Shown here piece after piece: positions 24,648-33,951 of a stretch of 64,000 bases of DNA (its first letter is position 1; each line of letters begins with the position of its first letter). Position numbers and translations under genes: made by a program. The notes under the pieces are model-generated. The model was given only the letters and a program-made list of their open reading frames with translations, searched no databases and was not told the origin of the DNA. Source of the stretch: Hymenobacter nitidus (GTDB lineage Bacteria > Bacteroidota > Bacteroidia > Cytophagales > Hymenobacteraceae); contig NZ_JAJADQ010000005.1 in assembly GCF_020447315.1 (NCBI RefSeq), positions 1 through 64,000 of the forward strand, given 5' to 3'.

Positions 24648-26837
24648 CTATTTGGTGGGGTTGATAACGAGAACTTCGCCCAGTTTCACGTTGGAGTCGG
24701 CCTTGTTATTCCACTCCATCACCTGCTTGATGCTCACGTTGTATTTGCGGGCAATGCCGTACATCGACTCGCCCGTTGCCACCTTATGGCGCACCGTTTC
24801 AGCAGTGGCCAAAGCCGGCGCCGGGGCAGCCGCTGGCGTACCGGCGGTAGCTGGAGTAGCCGCCGGAGCTTGGGCTGAAGCGGCCGGCGCCACTACGCGC
24901 AGCACCTGGCCCAGCCGCAGCGAAGGGCTGGCGGGCAGGTTATTCCAAGCAATCAGGTCGGCAGGGCGCAGGGCAAACCGGCGGGCCACGGCATACAACG
25001 TCTCACCCTTCTGCACGGTATGCAGGCCGGATGCCGGTACGGGCTCTACAACCGTAGCCGCCACATATACTGGCGGCTGGGGCTGGGCAGCCGGAGCCGA
25101 AGCAGGTGCGGGTTTGGCCGCTGCCGGGGCCGGCGTGGCGGCCGGAACTGTCCGCACCGGAGCCGGGGCCGGGGTTACAGGGGCCGGGGCTGAAGCTACT
25201 GGTTCGTCCTGGGGCTCGTCGGCAACGGGAGCGGCCGTGGGTAGGGGCTTTCTGGGCGTCTGGGCCACTGGCTTTTCCGTTGGGGCCTTCGGGGCTTGCA
25301 CGGTGGGTTTGGCGGCCTGGGGCAGCTCGTTCAGATTTTCCATGTGGTCATCCGTCGCGCTGTCGGCCTGGGTAACCGTGTTTTTGTCGGGGCTGACGGC
25401 CACCGTATCGGTTTCCGTGGCGTCCTCCAGAATCCGGTTAGCCGCGGCCGTAGCACCCGTGTAGGGCTCGGCTTCATCCTTTACCTTCTCCTTTTTCTTG
25501 GCCGGTTTGGCCGCTGCTGGGGTAGCAGCTACTGGCGGCGCGCTGCGCTCGAAAGCGGCCACGGCGGCGGCATTGTCGCTGTTGGCGTACTCAATGGCTA
25601 CTTCCTTGGGGCGCGTGTGCTGCAGCCACAGAATGCGGCCGGCCCGCAGCTCCTCGTTGCGCGGCATGCGGTTCTTGCTCCAGATGGATTTGGCCCGCAC
25701 CCCATACTTCTGCGACACGATGGCCACACTCTCGCCGGGCTGGGCTACGTGGTATTCCACGGCGGCCTTATCCTTCTTCTTCTGCACGAAATAGGGCTGG
25801 CCAATCACAATATTGTCGAAGGCAAACAGGTCGTTGAACTGCATGAACTTGCGCATCTTCAGCCCCGCACGCTGAGCCAGGCTCTCTTTCGTGTCGCCGG
25901 GCAGGGCAATGATGGCCCGCAGCCCGTTCACCTGCACAAACTCGGCGTTCTGCGGGTCGGGGGTGGGCTCGTGCAGCAGCTGGCCGGCGGCGGCCGTTTT
26001 CTGCTGGGCCGCCATGGCCGTGAGTTGCAGCGGGTCCGTGACGGGCACCAGAATGGTGTAGGCCTTGTCCTGGGGCACAGCCGCATTGTTCAGGAGCCAG
26101 CGGTTGTGCTTGGCCAGTTCCTCGGGGCTGGTTTGCAAGGGTGCGGCCATGGCCGAAAGCTGCTGGCCGGGCATGGCCGGAAACTCCTGAAGCAGCATCG
26201 GTGGCTTGGGATTCTGGCCGCAGGCGGTTTCAAAAGCCACTTTATGCGCCAGAAACGTGAGAACGTAGGTGTGCGTCTGCTCGGAAATCTCCATTTCCGT
26301 GGCATTCGCGTCGGTGGGCAACGTGTAGGGCTTGGCGCCGGTCAGGCCCAGGTTGTAGCTCAGCAGGGTGTTGACCCAGTTGTGAAACGTGTTGTTGTTG
26401 CGCAGAAAATACCGGGCTGCTGCCCGCGACGAGGCCACGATGTGCTTGCGCTCATCCACCACGTCGTTTATGACCACACCCAGCTCCGTAGCCGACTCAC
26501 GCTTGAACTGCCAGTAGCCCACCGCATCGTGGATGGACTGGGCTTCGCCCTGCAGGCCGCTTTCCTGCAGCACCAGGTAGCGGAACTCCTGCGGGACGCC
26601 CTCGGTCTGAAACACCCGGTCGATGATGGGGAAGTAGGCATCCGCCAGATTTACGCGGGCCTGAAACGAGGGCTGGTAGCGCCGGATGGCGTCTACTTTC
26701 TGCTGAATGGCCACGCGGCCTCCTTCCGTGAGCCGCAGGTGCAGGCCGGCAAAATACAGGTCGGAGGGAACGGCCACGCTTTGGGCGGCAGCCAGCAGGG
26801 GCAGCAGGCAAAGCAGGGTGAGTACAAGTCGTTTCAT
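24648..26837 (-). CDS. MltD-like lytic transglycosylase with three LysM domains
   Basis: A 729-residue exported cell-wall enzyme. A signal peptide (1-18) precedes a lytic transglycosylase (SLT) domain (about 40-240), with the catalytic glutamate in YLVLQESGLQGEA and the partner motif AVGYWQFKRESA. A LysM-like repeat follows near residues 365-410 (EYHVAQPGESVAIVSQKYGV), then a long low-complexity Pro/Ala/Lys/Glu stretch (about 430-610) and two C-terminal LysM domains (HTVQKGETLYAVARRF; VRHKVATGESMYGIARKY). The family cleaves glycan strands to give anhydro-MurNAc ends. The ATG at 26837 is preferred over a TTG nine bases earlier. Upstream TACTTTG (26901-26895, minus) may be the -7 box. Confidence 0.87.
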   Translation of the reverse strand: MKRLVLTLLCLLPLLAAAQSVAVPSDLYFAGLHLRLTEGGRVAIQQKVDAIRRYQPSFQARVNLADAYFPIIDRVFQTEGVPQEFRYLVLQESGLQGEAQSIHDAVGYWQFKRESATELGVVINDVVDERKHIVASSRAAARYFLRNNNTFHNWVNTLLSYNLGLTGAKPYTLPTDANATEMEISEQTHTYVLTFLAHKVAFETACGQNPKPPMLLQEFPAMPGQQLSAMAAPLQTSPEELAKHNRWLLNNAAVPQDKAYTILVPVTDPLQLTAMAAQQKTAAAGQLLHEPTPDPQNAEFVQVNGLRAIIALPGDTKESLAQRAGLKMRKFMQFNDLFAFDNIVIGQPYFVQKKKDKAAVEYHVAQPGESVAIVSQKYGVRAKSIWSKNRMPRNEELRAGRILWLQHTRPKEVAIEYANSDNAAAVAAFERSAPPVAATPAAAKPAKKKEKVKDEAEPYTGATAAANRILEDATETDTVAVSPDKNTVTQADSATDDHMENLNELPQAAKPTVQAPKAPTEKPVAQTPRKPLPTAAPVADEPQDEPVASAPAPVTPAPAPVRTVPAATPAPAAAKPAPASAPAAQPQPPVYVAATVVEPVPASGLHTVQKGETLYAVARRFALRPADLIAWNNLPASPSLRLGQVLRVVAPAASAQAPAATPATAGTPAAAPAPALATAETVRHKVATGESMYGIARKYNVSIKQVMEWNNKADSNVKLGEVLVINPTK

Positions 26838-27013
26838 AGAAAGCAAAGCGGGCGTTCTGGCTTCTATCCTAATGCGTGCCAGATTTCACCTGTACAAAGT
26901 AGGCGAAAAAACGCTGGATGAGGCAGCAAAAGCCCTGAAATCACTCAATTTTAGGGCTTGCCCGGCCCGTGCTGACCCAAGGCCGCGGGCATCCGGTGCA
27001 AAACCTAGCCCAG

Positions 27014-27058
27014 CAAAACAACGCGGGGCACCGACTTGCTCTGAGTCGATGCCCCGCG
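27014..27058 (-). terminator. Terminator after the beta-barrel receptor gene
   Basis: On the minus strand CGCGGGGCA..CGACT pairs with AGTCG..TGCCCCGCG and is followed by TTGTTTTG. Confidence 0.7.
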
Positions 27059-27079
27059 TGGGTGCTGCTGTTTGCTGGC

Positions 27080-30034
27080 TTATCCGCCGAAACCCCCGCC
27101 GCCGGGGCCACCGCCACCCCCGGGAGGACGGCCGCCGGGTGCGCCGCCGGGAGGACCAAACTGCCGGTTCCCGTCGCGGGGCGTGTCGGCGGGGCTGGCG
27201 CCGCTGAAGTTGCGCAGGTTGTAGGTGAACATCACCATGAAGTAGCGCTGCAGGATGTTGGTGCGCACATCTTCGGTGTAGGCCTCGTTGATGTTGCGTT
27301 GGATGCTGTTGTTCTGGGCCAGCAAATCGAAGGCGTAAAGCCGGATTTCAGCCTGCTGCTTGGGCAGGAACTTCTTGCCCAGGCTGGCATTCCAGAGCAC
27401 GAAGTTCTGGTTGAAGCCGGCCGTCAGGCCGCGGTAGGCCACGTGGTTCACCTCCGACTGCACGGTGACGCCCTTCACCACAATCCAGTTCAGGCGCAGG
27501 CTCGTGTTCTGGCGAAAATACTCGCTGTTGCTCTGGCTCTGCACCGTGTTGCGGGCATAGGTCTGCGAGGAATTCGAGGAGAGCGTGAAGTCCAGCTCGG
27601 GGCTGATGTTGCTGCTCAGCACGGCGCCCAGGCTGAAGTTGGGCGAGCGGTTGTAGTTCAGGCGGGAGTTCACGAAGCCCGGCGTCTGGGAGAAAGTAGC
27701 CGAAGCGTTCAGGTTCAGGTTCGACTTGATGACCTTCAGCGGCAGGGTGTAGTTGGCAAAAGAGCGCAGCGAGTACTGGTTGTTCAGGTTGATGGGCCGG
27801 ATAATGGTACCACCGGCCGGCACGACCACCGAAGTGCCCTCAATGCGGGTCGGCTCGCGCACGACTACCGTGCTGTTGGCAATGGAGTTGTCGGTGTAGG
27901 AGCCGCCCAGCAGGGCGAAGAAGGAGCGCGACGTTTCGGGCTGGGTGGCCGAGTAGCGCATAAACAGGTTGTGGGTGTATTCCTGGGCCAGATTGGGGTT
28001 GCCGGTGCGAATCTGGAGCTGGTTGGAGTTGTTCACCACGTCCTGCAGCTGACTGATGCTGGGGTTCTGGGTGCGGGCCTGGTAGTTGATGCGCAGGTTC
28101 TGCTGGCGCGTAAACTTGTACTGCAGCTGGGCATTGGGCAGCACGCTCCAGAACGGCCGGTCGGTGGTGACGGTGCTCGGAAACTCCTGCTCGTTGTGCA
28201 GCTGCGCGTACTGCAGCGAGCCGCCCACCGACCACTCCAGCTTCTCGAACTGGTAGCGGTAGGTCAGGCCCCCGGAGTTGGTGACGTAGCGGCTGGTAAA
28301 CACGTTGCTGAGCTGCTCGTTCAGGTCGCGGGCTTCGTTGGGCAGCAGCTCGTAGGTCTTCTTGTCCGAGTCGTTGGGCGAGTAGTTGATCGTGTAGTTT
28401 AGCTGCAGCTGGCTTTTCAGGCTCAGCGGCTCGGTATAGTTGGCCGTGCCGTTCCAGGTCCAGCCAATCTGGTCGAGGCGCGAGTACTGGTTGGTAAACG
28501 AGGTGGTCGCCTCGGGCCGGGAGGTAAAGTCGAAGTTTTCGGAGTAGAGGTAGTTATCGGCGTTGCGGTCGTTGAAAGTCGTGTTCAGGCTCAGCGAGAA
28601 AGTGCGGCCGCGCTTGGCAAAGCGGTGGCGGTAGAGCAGCTGGTTGCTGAAGGTAATGCCAGTCTGGGCCGAGTTGTATCGGCTCAGGTTGGTGCTCTGG
28701 GTGCTGTCGCCCTGCTCCGAGAAAGCGCCCAGGAAAGTACGCCCGTCCAGGTTACTGTCGCTCGAGTTGTTCTGCATCGTCAGGCGGGGCTGCCAGAGCA
28801 GGGAGTTCAGCGAGTCGAACTTATGCTCCAGGCGCAGACTGAAACGGTTGTTGGTGTTGCGGGCCGAGCCCACTGACTCCTCGTCGTAGCCCAGTGTGCG
28901 GCCCCGCGTCTGCACGTTATAGAGGCGGTTGGTGGTGGAGCTGGCTACGTTGTCGCTCAGGTTGAAAAAGTAGCTGGCCTGCACCTCGGTTTTCTTGCCC
29001 CAGTTGTCGGAGTAGTTCAACCCCACGGCGTGGGTGGTAGAGATGCCGCTGGCCTGGTTTACCAGAAAATTGCCGGCATTGCCCCCGCCGCCACGGTTGC
29101 CGCCGCCCTGGTTACCACCTGGCCGTCCCTGGCCGCCACGCGCGCCACCGCCGCCCTGGGCCGAGGTGCCGATGACGCCCAACAAGTCGTCGGTACCGAA
29201 GTTCTGCTCGTTCACGTTGTTGGACTGCGCCACGATGGAAAAGCGACGGGCACCCTTAAACGAGTTGAGGTTGCCGCTCACGCGGTATTTGTCGTTGCCA
29301 TTGTCGGGGCCATAGCCGGCTACGATGCGCCCAAACTGCCCGTTGCGGAACGAGGGCTTGGTCGTGATGTTGATGGTTTTCTCGGTGTTGCCGTCGTTGA
29401 AGCCCGTGAAGGCCGACTGGTCGCTGCGGCGGTCATACACCTGAATCTTGTCGATGGCCTCGGCCGGCAGGTTTTTGAGCACCGCGTCGGGGTCACTGCC
29501 AAAGAACTCCTTGCCATCGACCAGGATGCGCTGCACCTGCTCGCCCTGGGCCTGCACTTTGCCGTCGGTCACTACTACGCCGGGCATCTTGGTAATCAGA
29601 TCCTGGGCGTTGGCGTCGGGGTTGGTTTTGAATGCCCGCGAGTCGTACTGCGTGGTGTCGCCCTTCTGCACGGCCGCCGCCGCCTGGCCCACTACTTCCA
29701 CCCCGTTGAGCTTGACCTGGCTGGTAGCCAGGGCCAAAGAGCCCAGCACGACGGGCGCCGAGGTCACTTCAACCGGGCGGCGCAGCGTTTGGTAGCCCAG
29801 AAACGAGACGGTTAGCACGTAGCGGCCGGGTGCGGCCGTCAGCTCAAAGCGGCCGGTGGGGTCTACGGTGGCCCCGGTTTTCACCGAGTCGGGCACGCGC
29901 GTGAGCAGCACGTTGGCCCCAATCAGGGGCGACTGATCGGTGATATCAACTACGCGTCCGGAAATAGGATAGGTTTGGGCGAATACGGGAGCCGTAATTA
30001 GCAAAAACAAAAGGAATAGAACTACTTTTCTCAT
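27080..30034 (-). CDS. Outer-membrane beta-barrel protein, TonB-dependent receptor-like
   Basis: A 984-residue outer-membrane protein. A signal peptide (MRKVVLFLLFLLITAPVFAQ) is followed by a carboxypeptidase-regulatory-like beta-sandwich (about 22-105, YPISGRVVDITDQSPLIGANVLL), a plug-like domain (about 110-225, with DLITKMPGVVV and RILVDGKEFFGSDPDAVLKN) and a large barrel of the OMP_b-brl_3 type. A Gly/Arg/Gln-rich insert lies near residues 305-330. The C-terminus ends in an unusual Pro/Gly-rich tail (PPGGGGGPGGGGFGG) instead of an aromatic final strand. No SusD partner is adjacent, so the ligand is unknown. The ATG at 30034 is preferred over one at 30070 because it starts the signal peptide. 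Confidence 0.85.
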   Translation of the reverse strand: MRKVVLFLLFLLITAPVFAQTYPISGRVVDITDQSPLIGANVLLTRVPDSVKTGATVDPTGRFELTAAPGRYVLTVSFLGYQTLRRPVEVTSAPVVLGSLALATSQVKLNGVEVVGQAAAAVQKGDTTQYDSRAFKTNPDANAQDLITKMPGVVVTDGKVQAQGEQVQRILVDGKEFFGSDPDAVLKNLPAEAIDKIQVYDRRSDQSAFTGFNDGNTEKTINITTKPSFRNGQFGRIVAGYGPDNGNDKYRVSGNLNSFKGARRFSIVAQSNNVNEQNFGTDDLLGVIGTSAQGGGGARGGQGRPGGNQGGGNRGGGGNAGNFLVNQASGISTTHAVGLNYSDNWGKKTEVQASYFFNLSDNVASSTTNRLYNVQTRGRTLGYDEESVGSARNTNNRFSLRLEHKFDSLNSLLWQPRLTMQNNSSDSNLDGRTFLGAFSEQGDSTQSTNLSRYNSAQTGITFSNQLLYRHRFAKRGRTFSLSLNTTFNDRNADNYLYSENFDFTSRPEATTSFTNQYSRLDQIGWTWNGTANYTEPLSLKSQLQLNYTINYSPNDSDKKTYELLPNEARDLNEQLSNVFTSRYVTNSGGLTYRYQFEKLEWSVGGSLQYAQLHNEQEFPSTVTTDRPFWSVLPNAQLQYKFTRQQNLRINYQARTQNPSISQLQDVVNNSNQLQIRTGNPNLAQEYTHNLFMRYSATQPETSRSFFALLGGSYTDNSIANSTVVVREPTRIEGTSVVVPAGGTIIRPINLNNQYSLRSFANYTLPLKVIKSNLNLNASATFSQTPGFVNSRLNYNRSPNFSLGAVLSSNISPELDFTLSSNSSQTYARNTVQSQSNSEYFRQNTSLRLNWIVVKGVTVQSEVNHVAYRGLTAGFNQNFVLWNASLGKKFLPKQQAEIRLYAFDLLAQNNSIQRNINEAYTEDVRTNILQRYFMVMFTYNLRNFSGASPADTPRDGNRQFGPPGGAPGGRPPGGGGGPGGGGFGG

Positions 30035-30101
30035 GATACTATTGGGCCTGAAGCCCAATAGACGCGGCATCAGCTTAAATGTTTAACCGAAGCAATTTTA
30101 A

Positions 30102-30743
30102 TTATCGTTTGCGTACCATCAACAGGCCGTCGCGCAGGGGCAGGAACACGTTTTCCACCCGCTCGTCGTGCTGCACAAAATCGTTGAAAGCGCGCACGGC
30201 GTGGGCATCCTTGTCGGCCGGCTTCAACGGGTAAGAAGGCAGGGCCTTGCCGCTCCACAGTACGTTGTCGATTAAAATAAAACCGCCGGGCCGCACCTGG
30301 GGCAGCACCAGCTCGTAGTAGCGGGCATTGTTGATCTTGTCGGCGTCGATGAACACCAAATCCCAGGCTTCGGTGAGCGTAGCCAGGACGGCCGCTGCGT
30401 CGCCGATGTGCAGGTGAATGCGTTCGGCCAGCCCGGCTTCCTCGACGTAGCGCCGGATGCGGGCTTCTAGCTCGGGGTTTTGCTCCACGGTGTGCAGTTC
30501 CCCGTCGGGCGTCAGCCCCTCGGCCAGGCACAAGGCCGAGTAGCCCGTGAAGGTGCCCAGCTCCAGCACGCGCCGGGGCCGCACCATATGGCTGAGCATG
30601 CTCAGCACGCGCCCCTGCAGGTGGCCCGACAGCATGCGCGGAGCCAGCACCTGCACGTGGGTTTCGCGGTTGAGGCGGCGCAGCAGGTCGGGCTCGGGAG
30701 AAGTGTGGTTTTCGGCGTAGGCCTGCAGGTCGTCGGGGTGCAC
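30102..30743 (-). CDS. Class I SAM-dependent O-methyltransferase
   Basis: A 213-residue methyltransferase of the caffeoyl-CoA/catechol O-methyltransferase type. The SAM-binding loop LELGTFTGYSALCLAEGL (about residues 60-77), the acidic TVEQN, and the metal-site motif VFIDADKINNARYYE are all present, with LIDNVLW completing the metal-binding set. The family methylates phenolic hydroxyls using Mg2+, but the natural substrate in Bacteroidota is unknown. The start is a GTG at 30743; no better ATG is nearby. It lies 25 bases downstream of the DUF4184 gene, suggesting a shared transcript. Confidence 0.87.
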   Translation of the reverse strand: MHPDDLQAYAENHTSPEPDLLRRLNRETHVQVLAPRMLSGHLQGRVLSMLSHMVRPRRVLELGTFTGYSALCLAEGLTPDGELHTVEQNPELEARIRRYVEEAGLAERIHLHIGDAAAVLATLTEAWDLVFIDADKINNARYYELVLPQVRPGGFILIDNVLWSGKALPSYPLKPADKDAHAVRAFNDFVQHDERVENVFLPLRDGLLMVRKR

Positions 30744-30768
30744 AGAGGAAAGGAAGAAGGGAAATGAA

Positions 30769-31530
30769 TCAGGAAAGAACCGGGGCAGGCGCGGCCAGAC
30801 GGCGGCGCAGCGTGCCGGCGGCCACCAGCATGCCCACCACGCCAGCGCTCATGCCCGTCACCAGCACCGAGTTGGCATCGAAGGGCCAGATCCGGGCCGA
30901 GTACACCATAAATGGGCCCCAGAGCAGCAGCAGTACCGCGCCGGTAGCCAGCCAGAACGTAAACCGGGTGCGGGTGGGCGGCGGGGGCGGCGTGCGCTGC
31001 GTTGGCAGCCGAAGCAGGTACCACAGAATGCTGCCCAGGCCAATGAAGGTGCTTACGTACTGCAGAAACTTGTATAGAGGCCAGCCCAGCCCAAAGCCCG
31101 GTAGCACCTGCCGCAGCAACGGCCAACTCATCACCACCAGGCCGTCGTCGTGGGTAAACCAGTCCCAGCCAATATGGGAAATGCAGCCCAGCAGGGCACC
31201 CGCCAGCACCGGCCCCGACACCAGGCGCCGCCCCGGCCACGGCGCCCCGACCAGCGGCAGCAGGCGTTTGCGCAGCACGTCGGGTAGGCTCTGCACCAGC
31301 GGCAGCTTCACCAGGCGATGAAACAGCCAGGCAAAGGCCAGAATCAAGGGTAGGTCGAGCCAGAAGATGCCGGCCAGCGTGTGCCCGTAGATGCCGTCGG
31401 GCCGCAAGCGCAGGAAATATTCGAAGTCGGGAGCCATGGCGCCCAGCACCAGCGCCGTGGCGGAAAGCCGGCGGTGCAGGGGGCGCAGCAGGGGCAGCAC
31501 CAGAGCAGGATGGGCGGGCGTAAAGGGCAT
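30769..31530 (-). CDS. DUF4184-family membrane protein
   Basis: A 253-residue multi-pass membrane protein. The N-terminus MPFTPAHPALVLPLL is the signature of DUF4184, followed by GAMAPDFEYFL and a later HIGWDWFTHDDG stretch with His and Asp residues that could bind metal, as in the related YdjM/membrane-bound metal-dependent hydrolase group. Six or more hydrophobic segments are visible. The function of the family is unknown. It sits between the SRA-HNH gene (10 bases upstream) and the O-methyltransferase gene. Confidence 0.82.
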   Translation of the reverse strand: MPFTPAHPALVLPLLRPLHRRLSATALVLGAMAPDFEYFLRLRPDGIYGHTLAGIFWLDLPLILAFAWLFHRLVKLPLVQSLPDVLRKRLLPLVGAPWPGRRLVSGPVLAGALLGCISHIGWDWFTHDDGLVVMSWPLLRQVLPGFGLGWPLYKFLQYVSTFIGLGSILWYLLRLPTQRTPPPPPTRTRFTFWLATGAVLLLLWGPFMVYSARIWPFDANSVLVTGMSAGVVGMLVAAGTLRRRLAAPAPVLS

Positions 31531-31540
31531 GCGAGGCAGA

Positions 31541-32458
31541 TTATTCAGCCGCAGATGTAGCTTCGGTGGCCCGAAAGTAATGTTCCCGGTGATACTTCAG
31601 GAACAATGGCTCCAATCTATGCTGACGATGGAGTGTGAGGCGGCCATCTAGCCCCAACAGACTGAAATCGTTACGGACCGCGAAGCTGCCCAGATCAAAC
31701 AAAATATGGTGATTGGGACATAAGCACAGCACATTGCTCAACACATCAGGGCCGTGGTGTGGGGCTCCCAACGGCTGAACATGGGCCGCTTCAGCATACG
31801 GACCAGCAGCGCTATTGAGCCTTGTAGCGCACACCTGGCACTGATAAGAATACAACTGCTTTACTTGGCGGCTCACAGCTGTGTCGCGCACAATCCGCAA
31901 TGTTGTAATTAGCCGCCGGGGGGCCGGATTGTAAGCTGCCACAGGCTCCTCGGCCTGAAATAGGTCAGGCGTAGCGGTAACTGCCACCTCTGCTTCCGAA
32001 AAGAGCTCATCAGGTAGCATTTCCAGCCGAAAACGCCAGATTTTATACCCCGAGCGGCCTTGCTCCTGCCAATAGCTGCTCACCCGGTATAGCCCACCGT
32101 ATCGATAGAATGTCAGGCCATTTTCAGTGACTTTGCGGGTAACGCGTATTGGCAATCCCAGTACTTGATTGCGGGCCAATTCCAGGTTTGAGCCTGTTAG
32201 AGTTTGGTCAGCTACCTGTTTACCTGTTTCCGCACTGCGCCCACCTTTGCCAGTATACAGGAGCCACGTACCTTGATCAAGGTCATCCTCATAGCCACCA
32301 GATACTACTATTGATTCGGCGCCCTGGCCCTGCCGGGCACTAATCCCGGCCTGTGTTTGCCGATGTACACCGGCACTCCACAGCTCCAAACGGTTGCGAA
32401 ACTCGTGGCCGGGCCTTATTCCCGTAATTTCCCCAAACCTAGCTGGTTGCTGCGGCAT
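31541..32458 (-). CDS. SRA-YDG and HNH modification-dependent endonuclease
   Basis: A 305-residue protein with an N-terminal SRA/YDG domain (about 1-165) and a C-terminal HNH nuclease (about 205-285). SRA hallmarks seen: ITGIRPGHEFRNR, GVHRQTQAGIS, SIVVSGGYEDDLD and YTGKGG. The HNH domain has the structural pair CQVC, the catalytic His in AEAAHVQPLG, and CLCPNHHILFD. Known SRA-HNH enzymes read 5-methyl- or hydroxymethylcytosine and cut the DNA, so this is a candidate type IV restriction enzyme against modified phage or foreign DNA. No cytosine methylase sits beside it, as expected for type IV. It lies 7 bases after the M16 peptidase stop and 10 before DUF4184. Confidence 0.88.
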   Translation of the reverse strand: MPQQPARFGEITGIRPGHEFRNRLELWSAGVHRQTQAGISARQGQGAESIVVSGGYEDDLDQGTWLLYTGKGGRSAETGKQVADQTLTGSNLELARNQVLGLPIRVTRKVTENGLTFYRYGGLYRVSSYWQEQGRSGYKIWRFRLEMLPDELFSEAEVAVTATPDLFQAEEPVAAYNPAPRRLITTLRIVRDTAVSRQVKQLYSYQCQVCATRLNSAAGPYAEAAHVQPLGAPHHGPDVLSNVLCLCPNHHILFDLGSFAVRNDFSLLGLDGRLTLHRQHRLEPLFLKYHREHYFRATEATSAAE

Positions 32459-32465
32459 AACGTCC

Positions 32466-33698
32466 TTACTCCGGCAAATACTGCAGCACGCTCAGGTTGT
32501 CTTCGCGCAGCACGTCATTGGCCAGGTCGCGCAACTCCTGAGCCGTAATCTGCCTGATCTGGGCGAAGACCTCGTTGATAGATTCCACGCGGTTCAGGTC
32601 CAAGGTGCTTTTACCCAGCAACTGCATCATGCCGCTGTTGCTTTCCTCCGACATGGCCAGCTGGCCCATCAGCTGCTCTTTCACTACGTGCAGCTGAGTG
32701 GTGGTCAGCGTCTTTTCGCGCAGCAGCTTCAACTCCTTGTTGACCAGGGAAATGGTGCGGGCCACCTGCTTTTTCTCGGTGCCGAAGTAAATGCCAAACA
32801 AGCCCGTGTCGGTGTAGGGGCTGTAGGTCGAGTCGATGGTGTAGACCAGGCCGTACTTTTCGCGCACGGCCAGGTTCAGGCGCGAGTTCATACCGGGCCC
32901 GCCGAGCAGGTTGTTCAGCATGAAAAACGGAATCCGGCGCTTGTCACTAATGGCGTAGGCTGGCCCGCCGATGATGCAGTGGGCTTGGTTGATGGGCTTC
33001 CGCTCGGTTTGCTCCACACGCTGGAAGGCCGTGAACGGCGTGCGGGGCCGCGCGCCCAGCTTGGCCGGCAGCGGGGCCAGATACTTATCGGCCAGGCGCT
33101 TTACTTCCTTGAACGGCAAGTTGCTCACCGAGCTGAAGGCCAGCCGGTCGGTGCGCACGTTGTCGGTGAGGAACTGGAAGAAGTCCTGCTGCTGAAAGCC
33201 CGACACACTCTCGCGGGTTCCCAGAATGTTGTGGCCCAGGGAATGGTTTGGGAAAATCACGCCGTCGAAATCGTCCACAATGGCGTCTTCCGGGGCGTCC
33301 TGGTACATGCTCATTTCCTCCAGAATCACGCCGCGCTCCTTCTCGATTTCCTTTTCGGGAAACACCGAGTGGAAGGTCAAATCGGTGAGCAGCTCGAAGG
33401 CCCGCTCGAAGTGCGTGCTGAGCAAGGAGGCGTAAAAGCAGATTTTCTCCTTGGTCGTGTAGGCGTTCAGCTCGCCGCCCACAGTTTCGAGGCGGTTCAG
33501 AATATGGAAGCTCTTGCGCTTTTCGGTGCCCTTGAAAGCCATATGCTCCCAGAAGTGAGCCAGGCCCAGCTGGTGCAGCTTCTCGTCGCGTGAGCCAATA
33601 TCCAGCAGGAAGCCGCAATGGGCAATTTTGGTGTGCAGTACTTGTTTATGCAGAACCCGAATGCCGTTGGGCAACTCGTAGAGGTCGTAATCAGACAT
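32466..33698 (-). CDS. M16-family zinc peptidase (pitrilysin type)
   Basis: A 410-residue peptidase. The inverted zinc motif HxxEH is HFWEH (His48, Glu51, His52), with the distal glutamate in ERGVILEEMSM. The C-terminal M16C domain shows the Arg/Tyr pair of the family (MNSRLNLAVREKYGLVYTI). No signal peptide is visible, so it is probably cytosolic, and the length is that of a single-subunit bacterial M16B protein. Family members degrade small peptides or process precursors. It is the first gene of the minus-strand run leading into the SRA-HNH and DUF4184 genes. Confidence 0.9.
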   Translation of the reverse strand: MSDYDLYELPNGIRVLHKQVLHTKIAHCGFLLDIGSRDEKLHQLGLAHFWEHMAFKGTEKRKSFHILNRLETVGGELNAYTTKEKICFYASLLSTHFERAFELLTDLTFHSVFPEKEIEKERGVILEEMSMYQDAPEDAIVDDFDGVIFPNHSLGHNILGTRESVSGFQQQDFFQFLTDNVRTDRLAFSSVSNLPFKEVKRLADKYLAPLPAKLGARPRTPFTAFQRVEQTERKPINQAHCIIGGPAYAISDKRRIPFFMLNNLLGGPGMNSRLNLAVREKYGLVYTIDSTYSPYTDTGLFGIYFGTEKKQVARTISLVNKELKLLREKTLTTTQLHVVKEQLMGQLAMSEESNSGMMQLLGKSTLDLNRVESINEVFAQIRQITAQELRDLANDVLREDNLSVLQYLPE

Positions 33699-33951
33699 TA
33701 GTTGGGGTCTTGGAAACGTAGGGCATAAGGGCGCGGACTTTGCCCGGCCCTAAAAGATAATAACCAGCTAGTCCAGCCGTGGGTTTCATCCCCGGCAAAG
33801 GTAGGGATGGTTAATGTGCGAAGGTGCGAATGTGAGGAATGTGTGAAATGAGTTTGATGTGTTATGGCGAAGAACGAGGCCCTGACACATTGGTCATATT
33901 TTTCACATTTACCACATTAAAAATTAGTACATCAGCACATTATTCACCGTC
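33699..33951. repeat. Spacer with inverted degenerate AATGTG repeats
   Basis: The left part (about 33809-33860) holds several AATGTG/GTGAA-like units, and the right part (about 33885-33965) holds the same units in the opposite orientation, so the spacer can fold back on itself. TTAATGTG at 33809 faces CACATTAA at 33913. The right arm runs into the 3' end of the glycosyltransferase gene. Confidence 0.5.

Noticed and set aside
25296..26921. Open frame of about 540 codons opposite the transglycosylase gene
   Set aside because: A shadow of the real gene; the product is low-complexity without any recognisable motif.
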